From: Peptococcaceae bacterium UBA5752
GTDB taxonomy: Bacteria > Bacillota > Dehalobacteriia > UBA4068
Direction: 5' to 3'
Length of the DNA stretch: 64,000 nt
Assembly (NCBI GenBank): GCA_002419055.1
Contig: DIFI01000009.1
Location: forward strand, 372,001 to 436,000
Shown: positions 56,998-64,000 of the stretch, one piece after another
Numbering within the stretch: the first letter of the stretch is position 1
Layout: each line of letters starts with the position of its first letter
Program-made: the position numbers and the translations under genes
The notes under the pieces: model-generated
What the model was told of the DNA's origin: nothing
Seen by the model: only the letters and a program-made list of their open reading frames with translations
Databases searched by the model: none

Positions 56998-57795
56998 ATG
57001 TTGTATGACAGCCATGCTCATCTTGATGATGAGCAGTTATATCAGCAGTTGCCGGAAGTCTTGGAGCAAGCACGGGATGCGGGAGTAAAATATATCAATA
57101 CTATCGGCTGCGATTGGCGTTCATCGCTAATGGCAGTACGTTTGGCAGAAAAATTCCAAGGTGAGGTTTTTGCCGCAATCGGTGTTCATCCTCATGAGGC
57201 CACTAGCCTTGATGAACAAATGATAGAACGTTTGCATGAATTGGCGTTATCTAAATATACTGTTGCCTGGGGAGAGATCGGCCTGGATTATCATTATGAT
57301 TATTCGCCGCGTCCGATTCAGCAACAAGCTTTTCGTCAACAGATATACGCGGCTAAATTAGCCGGATTGCCTTTGATTATTCACGATCGCGAAGCGCACG
57401 AGGATACATTGAAGATCATTCGCGAAGAAAAAGGCGGTATTAACGGCGGTGTTTGGCATTGCTTTTCCGGTAGTTGGGAAATGGCTAAGGAATGTATGCG
57501 TTTGGGATTTCATATCTCATTTGCAGGACCTTTGACGTTTAATAATGCCTGCAAATTGACCGAAGTTGCTAGTAATGTTCCGCTTGATATGGTGCTTGTA
57601 GAAACGGACTCACCTTATCTTAGTCCACAGCCGCTGCGCGGTAAAACCAATCAACCGTCAAATGTATATTTTGTAGCAAAGAAGTTATCCGAAATACGAA
57701 AAATTACAATAGAGGAAATAGCCGCGATTACCACTAACAATGCTTTAAATTTATTTAATATAAAATCAAATAATAATTTTCAAAGTAGCAGCTAA
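56998..57795 (+). CDS. TatD-family metal-dependent hydrolase
   Basis: The 265-residue TIM-barrel hydrolase has DSHAHLDD at the N-terminus, GVHPHE, GEIGLDYHYDYSP, HDREAHED, WHCFSG and the final ETDSPYLSP, all metal ligands of TatD/YabD. The ATG at 56998 has AAAAGGGG upstream. It follows metG as in many Firmicutes. Confidence 0.95.
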   Translation: MLYDSHAHLDDEQLYQQLPEVLEQARDAGVKYINTIGCDWRSSLMAVRLAEKFQGEVFAAIGVHPHEATSLDEQMIERLHELALSKYTVAWGEIGLDYHYDYSPRPIQQQAFRQQIYAAKLAGLPLIIHDREAHEDTLKIIREEKGGINGGVWHCFSGSWEMAKECMRLGFHISFAGPLTFNNACKLTEVASNVPLDMVLVETDSPYLSPQPLRGKTNQPSNVYFVAKKLSEIRKITIEEIAAITTNNALNLFNIKSNNNFQSSS

Positions 57796-57904
57796 ATACG
57801 CATAAATTTGACTAGCAACATCATATAGTCTATAATAGGAACATGTAATGAAAGAATAATCATAGAAAATGTGATTATTCTTTTCGATTTTAAGGGGGTA
57901 TTTA

Positions 57905-59098
57905 ATGAATAAAGGTACGGCGCTCACCATAAAAACGAGGCCAATATCTGAGGTAAAAGAGGCTGCCTTTGTGCATAATAAAGCCAATACGGAAGCCCCA
58001 AAGGAGAAGAAAACTCCTGTTTTTACACGATTGAAAATCCGTAAGCGTTTGCAGGTGTTTATTGTAGGCGCTGTCTTAATGGTAGCGATTGCAATCGGAG
58101 CTTGTTCATATTGGGGCATATTTGATTTTGGAAATTCCGCTATGGGGGCATTGACAGCGAAAACTGTTACTGTCAACATCAATGGTACAAACACAGAAAT
58201 TACCTCAAGGCAGAATACTGTTCAGATGATGTTAAATGAGGCCGGTATTATACTAAGTGATAATGATCAATGTGATACTGACCTGATATCGCCTCTTAAA
58301 GACGGTATGGAAATTAATATAATGAAGGAATTTACTTATACAATCACCGCAGATGGTAAAAAGTATCAAGCTTCAAATATTCCTTTGACTGTGGCCGAAG
58401 CAATCGATAAGGCTGGTATCAAATTAAGCGAATCAGACCAAACTTCGCTGCCATTGGACAGTACATTGAATGGTTCGACTGATATTACTGTCTATCGTGT
58501 TTGGCAGGATACGGTCACCGAGCAAGTGGCAATCGCACCGTCCATAACCCGTAAGGTTGATTCTTCTCTTTCTCCGGGCACAAATAAAATCACCTCTGAG
58601 GGTGCGGAAGGCATCCAAGAGAATTCCGTTCTTGTCACTTATAAGGATGGCAAAGAAATAAAGCGGGAAATTACTGAATCTAAGGTGCTGCAGGAGCCCG
58701 GAGTCACGGTAATTGCTTATGGTCGCCTTGAGGTAGCCAGCAGAAGCGGGAGTGCTCATTTAACAAATGAGGAAGCTGCGGCTCAAGGTTTGAAGACTGG
58801 TACAACTTCTAATGGCAGTAGTTTCGTTTATACTAAGGCAATAACAGTTCAAGCAACCGCCTATACCGCAACCGGCAACCGTACCGCGACCGGAACTTGG
58901 CCCAGCGAGGGTACAATCGCTGTAGATCCGAGTGTTATACCGCTTGGTACTACGGTCTATATCCCAGGCTATGGTTATGCTACCGCGGAGGATACCGGCG
59001 GTGCTATCAAAGGCAAAATCGTCGATGTCTATTTTGATACCAAGTCTGAATGTATTAACTGGGGAAGGAAGAATCTGACCATCTATATTGTAGATTAA
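57905..59098 (+). CDS. YabE-like secreted protein (DUF348, G5, 3D domains)
   Basis: The 397-residue protein has a membrane anchor near 50-70 (LQVFIVGAVLMVAIAIG), two DUF348 units (VNINGTNTEITSRQNTVQMM; TADGKKYQASNIPLTVAEAI), a G5 domain (VTYKDGKEIKREITESKVLQ) and the C-terminal 3D domain with the three Asp (AVDPSVIPLGT, AEDTGGAIKG, VDVYFD). Such proteins are cell-wall enzymes like resuscitation factors. It lies before rsmA; the usual rnmV gene is absent here. Confidence 0.93.
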   Translation: MNKGTALTIKTRPISEVKEAAFVHNKANTEAPKEKKTPVFTRLKIRKRLQVFIVGAVLMVAIAIGACSYWGIFDFGNSAMGALTAKTVTVNINGTNTEITSRQNTVQMMLNEAGIILSDNDQCDTDLISPLKDGMEINIMKEFTYTITADGKKYQASNIPLTVAEAIDKAGIKLSESDQTSLPLDSTLNGSTDITVYRVWQDTVTEQVAIAPSITRKVDSSLSPGTNKITSEGAEGIQENSVLVTYKDGKEIKREITESKVLQEPGVTVIAYGRLEVASRSGSAHLTNEEAAAQGLKTGTTSNGSSFVYTKAITVQATAYTATGNRTATGTWPSEGTIAVDPSVIPLGTTVYIPGYGYATAEDTGGAIKGKIVDVYFDTKSECINWGRKNLTIYIVD

Positions 59099-59102
59099 TT
59101 AT

Positions 59103-59939
59103 ATGGAAATTACTATTGCTGATAAGGCGACGGTAGAGCATTTACTTCGCCGACCGGATTTGGTCGCCCAAAAGTCACTGGGGCAAAATTTCTTAGTTGA
59201 CCAGGCGATCATCCAAAAAATTATTGCTGTTGCGGAGATCGTTGCCGAGAATAAAATAATAGAAATCGGTCCCGGTTTGGGTGGCATGAGCCAATATTTA
59301 GCTTTAAAAGCGTCGTCATTGACATTATTGGAACTTGACCGGCGCTTTTGTGCTTGGTTACAGAAATTATTTGCCGAGCATCCTCAGGTTAGCATTATTA
59401 GTAATGATGCTGCCAAATTTGATTTTGCAGAATATGCGCAGGACAATGGCTGGGATAATTACAAAGTCGTTGCTAATTTGCCCTATTATGCAACGTCGGC
59501 GATAATCAAAAATTTACTGATTAATGGTGGCTGCTGGACGTCTCTTACATTAATGGTGCAAAAAGAAGTTGCCGATAAAATTAGTCTTAGTTATGGTAGT
59601 CCGCTTAATTTGATGATTGCTTATTATGCTGATATCACAACTGTTTTAAATGTACCACGGACAAGCTTTGTGCCTGTTCCGGCTGTCGAGTCTGCTGTTA
59701 TTCATTTAGAACGCTATACGCCACCGGTTTCGGTAACCGACCGGCAAGCGTTTTTCCGTTTTATCGCCGGAGCTTTTGCAGCGAAGCGCAAGACGTTGTT
59801 AAATGTGCTGGGAGGCAGTGATAAGCCGCGTTGGCGGCAAATATTTGCTGCCGCTGCCATTGATGGCGGGCGCAGAGCAGAAACACTGACGTTAGAAGAA
59901 TTTGCCATATTATATAAAACTGCAAATAATACAATATAA
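59103..59939 (+). CDS. rsmA: 16S rRNA dimethyladenosine transferase
   Basis: The 278-residue methyltransferase has QKSLGQNFLVDQAI, motif I IEIGPGLGGMSQYLA, and NLPYYATSAIIKNL. It dimethylates A1518/A1519 of 16S rRNA. It follows the yabE-like stop by only 4 bp, so it is co-transcribed. Confidence 0.97.
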   Translation: MEITIADKATVEHLLRRPDLVAQKSLGQNFLVDQAIIQKIIAVAEIVAENKIIEIGPGLGGMSQYLALKASSLTLLELDRRFCAWLQKLFAEHPQVSIISNDAAKFDFAEYAQDNGWDNYKVVANLPYYATSAIIKNLLINGGCWTSLTLMVQKEVADKISLSYGSPLNLMIAYYADITTVLNVPRTSFVPVPAVESAVIHLERYTPPVSVTDRQAFFRFIAGAFAAKRKTLLNVLGGSDKPRWRQIFAAAAIDGGRRAETLTLEEFAILYKTANNTI

Positions 59940-59972
59940 AAAAGCTCCGGTATTCCGGAGCTTTTTTATATT
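59938..59972 (+). terminator. Terminator after rsmA
   Basis: AAAAAAGCTCCGG and CCGGAGCTTTTTT pair around tatt. It ends the housekeeping operon and also faces the convergent gene. Confidence 0.9.
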
Positions 59973-59986
59973 TAATAATCTTCGCA

Positions 59987-60391
59987 TTAATTTCCTTCTC
60001 GTGCCACAATATTGTCCAAAACTTCTGCGGCTGCAGAAATCACCGCATCGCATTTAGTATCCGGTTTACGGTAGAGTTCAACCAACGATGAACAGTCGAT
60101 ACTGCTCATCTTTTGTTCATATTCAGAAAGCAACTCGCGTGTTAGGTTGGCGATCCGATCACTTTCGTGAGCATTATTTTTTACATAGAGAGCGCTCAAA
60201 ACGGCGACGCTTCCCGCCAAGGCGCCGCATAGATGACCAATGCCCATGCCTCCGCCGAAACCGGCCATAAGTTTGCATGCATCATCGGATAGGCCTAAAT
60301 CATAGACAATATTAGCGCCGTAGATGATCTTTTCTGCACAATTATAATCTTCAAGTTTGCCATAACCGCTGTCTATAAGTTGTTTTAACAT
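59987..60391 (-). CDS. C_GCAxxG_C_C family protein
   Basis: The 134-residue protein has YNCAEKI, GFGGGMGIGHLCGALAG, SSIDCSSL and KCDAVI, the Cys and Gly pattern that names the family. It is thought to be a redox or Fe-S protein. The function is unknown. It is 12 bp downstream of the CapA-like gene. Confidence 0.88.
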   Translation of the reverse strand: MLKQLIDSGYGKLEDYNCAEKIIYGANIVYDLGLSDDACKLMAGFGGGMGIGHLCGALAGSVAVLSALYVKNNAHESDRIANLTRELLSEYEQKMSSIDCSSLVELYRKPDTKCDAVISAAAEVLDNIVAREGN

Positions 60392-60403
60392 ATGTTTATC
60401 TCC

Positions 60404-61567
60404 TTAATAAATACGATATTGTCCCAAAATCTGAGCGGATAAATCTTCAAAATATTTGACGCTGACGGGGCTGTCATAGGCCGAAATGCCATGACGAGCA
60501 GCAAGCTCATCAGTATAATCAGCTAAGCGATAGACGCGGTATCCGTGTAAACCGCGTTCGTAATGTGTTACCAATGGAATTATTCCGGCATCGCTGATTG
60601 ATACTTCACCGTCTTTATAAACAAAGTTGACAGAAAGCATACCGCCCAACATCGTCTCACGTTCATGTTGCGAAGAAACAAAATTGCCTAGAGAGTAGGC
60701 AACAAAAGTGCGGTTGCCGCCACTGCCGGTCAGCCACTCCGCCGGCTCGAGCACATGGGGATGATGGCCAATAATCAGATCGACTCCCATGTCCGCCAAT
60801 TGCTGCGCCATTTCTCTTTGAGTTGCCGAAGGTGTTAACTGATATTCGTTGCCCCAATGCATCGAAACAATAATGCAATCTGCCATTTCTTTAGCACGAG
60901 CCACATCATCAGATATCTTATCCATGTCAATCAGCGAAAGTAAATAGTTATATTCCATTGGCATTCCATTAGTGCCATAACAGTAACTAAGAAAAGCAAA
61001 AGTTACTCCATTTATTTCAATGGTTTTAATTTCACTGGCTTCCTCGCTGGAGCGTGCCATACCGAGCATGGTAACACCTTCAATACTGTCCCAGAAATCA
61101 ACGGTGTTGATAACGGCTTGTGTACCTTTATCAAGGGCATGATTGTTAGCCATATTGATGACATTAAAACCGGTCGATACCAAATCACGACCTGCCTGTT
61201 GCGGCGAGTTGAACAGCGGATAGCCGCTAGCTTGATAACCGCTACCTGCCAGCGGCGCCTCCTGATTAACAAAAGAAATATCAGCTGCCTTTATGTATTG
61301 GGCAACCGGCGCATAAATAGGAGTGAAATCATAACCGCCATCAGCGGTTTTTGCGTCATTAAGTACGGTGCCATGAAGTAAATTATCTCCGACTGCAATC
61401 AACGATATCGTTACCGGCTCTGATTCGTTGGTAGTGGTTGGTTGTGTTTCGTCCGGCGGATTGGATGATGGAGTATTGCCATTATAAATAAAACCGATGC
61501 CAATGCCGGCCACTACTGCTATGAGAATAGTTATGATTATTACTTTGGAGTTATAGTGTTTTTTCAT
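60404..61567 (-). CDS. CapA-family (PgsA-like) phosphoesterase
   Basis: The 387-residue protein has an N-terminal signal-anchor (VIIITILIAVVAGIGIGFIY), then AVGDNLLH, NQEAPLAGSG, NMANNHALDKG, VSMHWGNEYQ and IIGHHPHVLEPAE, the CapA metallophosphatase-like motifs. It should act outside the membrane on anionic polymer. The exact role is open. Confidence 0.92.
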   Translation of the reverse strand: MKKHYNSKVIIITILIAVVAGIGIGFIYNGNTPSSNPPDETQPTTTNESEPVTISLIAVGDNLLHGTVLNDAKTADGGYDFTPIYAPVAQYIKAADISFVNQEAPLAGSGYQASGYPLFNSPQQAGRDLVSTGFNVINMANNHALDKGTQAVINTVDFWDSIEGVTMLGMARSSEEASEIKTIEINGVTFAFLSYCYGTNGMPMEYNYLLSLIDMDKISDDVARAKEMADCIIVSMHWGNEYQLTPSATQREMAQQLADMGVDLIIGHHPHVLEPAEWLTGSGGNRTFVAYSLGNFVSSQHERETMLGGMLSVNFVYKDGEVSISDAGIIPLVTHYERGLHGYRVYRLADYTDELAARHGISAYDSPVSVKYFEDLSAQILGQYRIY

Positions 61568-61571
61568 ATTG

Positions 61572-62804
61572 TTAACCTAACATTGCTTTATGATAGACTT
61601 TTTTACCTTTGCGCAAGAGCGCAAAACCCTTGTCGAAAGCGGTTATATTTACAATTACGGAAATATCATTGATCCGCTGATCATTAAGATATATACCGCC
61701 GTCTTTGATAAGCCGACGTCCTTCACTATTAGAGGCAATCAAGCCGCAGACGCTCAGCAAGCTGATAATATCCATACCGTCACCAAAATCAGCAGCCGCA
61801 ATAGTGGTAGAAGGGACATTATCCATATTTCCGCCGCCGCCAAACAGTGCCTTTGCCGATTCTTGCGCTTTTGCTGCTTCGTCAGCGCCATGAACCAAAG
61901 TTGTCAGTTCATTTGCCAGCACTTCTTTGGCTTTATTGATATCTGCACCGGCTGCGGTATCGGTTAATTCGCGTACCTGCTCCATAGGCAGGAAAGTCAG
62001 CAGCGCTAGGCATTTTGCTACATCGGCATCGTCGATATTGCGCCAATATTGATAAAACTCATAAGGCGAAGTCTTTTCAGGATCAAGCCAGACGGCGCCG
62101 CTTTCGGTTTTGCCCATCTTTTTACCTGCACTGTTAGTCAAGAGGCTGAAAGTGAGCGCGTGCGCTTCAGCACCTTCAACACGGCGGATCAAATCAGCAC
62201 CGGCTAAAATATTAGACCACTGGTCATTACCGCCCATCTCCAGCAGCGCACCGTAACGGCGGTACAATTCGAGAAAGTCGTATGCCTGCATCAGCATGTA
62301 ATTGAATTCGAGGAAAGTCAGGCCTTTTTCGAGCCTTGTTTTGAAGCATTCGGCTGTCAGCATCCGATTGACCGAGAATAAACGGCCGTAATCTCGGAGA
62401 AAATCAATATAATTAAGCTGCAACAGCCATTCGGCATTATTGACCATAATAGCGCCGTCTTTGTCATCAAAACGTAAAAAGCGCGAAAACTGTGTTTTAA
62501 ACTTAACGGCGTTAGCTTCAATTTGTTCTTTTGTTAACATCTTACGCATATCGGTGCGTCCGGAGGGGTCGCCGACCATGGTTGTCCCACCGCCGAGCAA
62601 GGCGATTGGCCGATGTCCGGCTTTTTGCATATGCATCATCACAATGATCTGGATAAAGTGACCGACATGGAGGCTGTCCGCGGTAGGGTCAAAGCCGATA
62701 TAAAAGGGGACAGGGCCTTTAGCCAACAGCTCCCGTACTTGATCTTCATTAGTAAATTGTTCAATAAATCCACGTTCTTTGAGTATATCAAAAACATTAT
62801 TCAT
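61572..62804 (-). CDS. tyrS: Tyrosyl-tRNA synthetase
   Basis: The 410-residue class I synthetase has a HIGH-type motif HVGHF, the tyrosine site (NYMLMQAYDFLELYRRYGA; GGNDQWSNI), KMGKTESG and a C-terminal S4 domain. The ATG at 62804 has GAGGGG 9 nt upstream; an in-frame start 27 nt earlier is less likely. No T-box fold was obvious in the leader. Confidence 0.96.
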   Translation of the reverse strand: MNNVFDILKERGFIEQFTNEDQVRELLAKGPVPFYIGFDPTADSLHVGHFIQIIVMMHMQKAGHRPIALLGGGTTMVGDPSGRTDMRKMLTKEQIEANAVKFKTQFSRFLRFDDKDGAIMVNNAEWLLQLNYIDFLRDYGRLFSVNRMLTAECFKTRLEKGLTFLEFNYMLMQAYDFLELYRRYGALLEMGGNDQWSNILAGADLIRRVEGAEAHALTFSLLTNSAGKKMGKTESGAVWLDPEKTSPYEFYQYWRNIDDADVAKCLALLTFLPMEQVRELTDTAAGADINKAKEVLANELTTLVHGADEAAKAQESAKALFGGGGNMDNVPSTTIAAADFGDGMDIISLLSVCGLIASNSEGRRLIKDGGIYLNDQRINDISVIVNITAFDKGFALLRKGKKVYHKAMLG

Positions 62805-62921
62805 ATGAATAAACCCCTCTCGTAAATGCACATTAATTCTTTGGCATTACTTCATTCAATTTATCATAAATTTTTTACTGCTTTTTGTCAAGGAACTATT
62901 GAGTATAAAGTAATAGCGTAT

Positions 62922-62949
62922 TTGCATATTTTGCCAGTTGTGATATACT
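62922..62949 (+). promoter_or_regulatory. Promoter of the aldo/keto reductase gene
   Basis: TTGCAT and TATACT are 16 bp apart, 33 bp before the ATG. It lies divergent to tyrS. Confidence 0.55.
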
Positions 62950-62981
62950 ACAAACAAGTTATTTCTAGGGGGGTGAAGCGG

Positions 62982-63935
62982 ATGTTAATGAAAAACTGGG
63001 GCAGCACCGGCATTGTCGTTAGCGAATTATGTTTCGGCACTTTGCCGATGGGACCTATACAGGCTAATTTACCATTGCAGGAAGGCGCTGACCTGCTTGT
63101 AGAAGCGATGAATAACGGTATTAACTTTTTTGACGCCGCTCAACTTTATAAAACTTATCCCTATCTCAAAGAGGCGCTCAAACGTTATGATAATGATGTG
63201 GTTATCAGCAGCAAGTCAATGAGCGCCACATATCAGGATATGGAAAAGGCACTGATTGAAGCTATGGAAGGCATTGGCAGGGATTACATCGATGCTTTTA
63301 TGATGCATGGCGGGCGTGATACAGTAGAGCTGTTCGAGCAGCGCCAAGGCGCCTGGGAATGTTTACTGGAATACAAGCGCAAGGGTTATCTGCGAGCAGT
63401 CGGTGTGACAACTCACGACGTTATAGTTGCCGCCGCGGCTGCACAAAAGCCTGACATTGATGTCGTTTTTCCACTGATAAACTTCAAAGGCCTGGGCATT
63501 ATGAACGGTACTGTTGAAGAGATGGCCGCAGCGATTGAACTGGCGCATACTAACGGCAAAGGAGTCTTTGCCATGAAAGTATTAGGCGGCGGAACGATGC
63601 TTGATGAGTTATTGGATGCTATCAAGTTTGCTCGCGACATGGAAGCAATAGATTCACTTGCGATAGGCATGATCAAATCATCTGAATTAGCACTAAATCT
63701 ACGGATATTTAATAACGAAAATTTCGAAAATTTCAGCGAAGACCTGAAAAACGTAAAACTTAACAAAGCTATCAGAATTTTGCCGTTTTGTAAAGGTTGC
63801 GGTGTCTGCGCCCAGACTTGCCCAGGTAGCTGTATAACAATGGTGGACGGTAAACCGCAAATAGATCATACCAATTGTGTTTTATGTGGTTATTGTGCAG
63901 CAAAATGCCCACAATTCAATATCCGTGTTAAATAA
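62982..63935 (+). CDS. Aldo/keto reductase with C-terminal 4Fe-4S ferredoxin domain
   Basis: The 317-residue protein has an aldo/keto reductase barrel (WGSTGIVVSELCFGTLPMG, FFDAAQLYKTYP, FMMHGG) and a C-terminal dicluster ferredoxin part (CKGCGVCAQTCPGSC; CVLCGYCAAKCP). The family is common in anaerobes; the substrate is unknown. The ATG at 62982 has GGGGGGGTGAAG upstream. Confidence 0.93.
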   Translation: MLMKNWGSTGIVVSELCFGTLPMGPIQANLPLQEGADLLVEAMNNGINFFDAAQLYKTYPYLKEALKRYDNDVVISSKSMSATYQDMEKALIEAMEGIGRDYIDAFMMHGGRDTVELFEQRQGAWECLLEYKRKGYLRAVGVTTHDVIVAAAAAQKPDIDVVFPLINFKGLGIMNGTVEEMAAAIELAHTNGKGVFAMKVLGGGTMLDELLDAIKFARDMEAIDSLAIGMIKSSELALNLRIFNNENFENFSEDLKNVKLNKAIRILPFCKGCGVCAQTCPGSCITMVDGKPQIDHTNCVLCGYCAAKCPQFNIRVK

Positions 63936-63961
63936 ATAGAAAGCAAAGGATCAATATAGCC

Positions 63962-64000
63962 ATGAAAAATGGCAATACCATCGGAATTAAAATATTGTTT
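63962..64000 (+). CDS. Start of a further gene (cut by window end)
   Basis: ATG at 63962 opens a frame to the window end (MKNGNTIGIKILF) behind AAAGGA at 12 nt. It is too short to identify. Confidence 0.4.
   Translation, partial: MKNGNTIGIKILF

Noticed and set aside
62832..62981. T-box leader for tyrS
   Set aside because: The leader is short and shows no T-box core or antiterminator pairing.

Overview
The window looks like a chromosomal segment of an anaerobic Bacillota (Firmicutes) bacterium. The evidence is the gene order tmk-holB-ricT-yabA-yabB-rsmI-metG-tatD-yabE-rsmA, strong GGAGG-type ribosome binding sites throughout, an S-layer-homology (SLH) surface protein, and a molybdenum hydroxylase next to a dicluster-type flavoprotein. 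A 37-kb prophage sits in a tRNA-Ala(CGC) gene. I cannot separate Clostridia from Negativicutes with certainty.

Left chromosome (1-6810): the 3' part of a large SLH surface protein, a DUF2935 protein and a two-gene ABC exporter. Between them lie perfect hairpin terminators, one decayed tRNA-Ala and at least four roughly 120-bp palindromic repeats whose ends resemble the T-arm and acceptor end of that tRNA. The locus looks like a stack of scars from elements entering and leaving the same tRNA gene.

Prophage (6811-44055, bounded by a 52-bp direct repeat): it is a siphovirus with an HK97-type head. From left to right it carries integrase, repressor/Cro switch with operator, antirepressor, small early genes, a recombination and replication module (Gp157, putative Rad52-like annealing protein, SSB, NinB, replication initiator with iteron-like repeats, helicase loader, PP-loop enzyme, RusA), many small accessory genes, an ArpU-like late regulator, a structured late leader RNA, HNH nuclease, terminase, head, tail, lysis, and a separate cargo unit (FtsK-like ATPase, replication-relaxation protein, two membrane proteins) just before attR. 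Arm-type TATCATA repeats lie at both ends.

Three prophage points stand out. First, about 1 kb of an ABC-three-component (ABC-3C) conflict operon (effector C-terminal domain, complete middle component, N-terminal part of the DUF2326-type ATPase) is spliced into a phage metallophosphoesterase gene. Second, the late leader holds a 53-nt tRNA-like fold with acceptor stem, one short D-like arm and T-arm but no anticodon arm. Third, one early gene is split by an in-frame amber codon.

Right chromosome (44056-64000): the complete tRNA-Ala, then a probable older island with a fused dicluster flavoprotein and a Mop-type aldehyde oxidoreductase. The island ends at a decayed second copy of the tRNA-Ala locus, upstream region included, at 50389-50540. 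The conserved housekeeping cluster follows, then CapA-like, C_GCAxxG_C_C, tyrS and a ferredoxin-type aldo/keto reductase.
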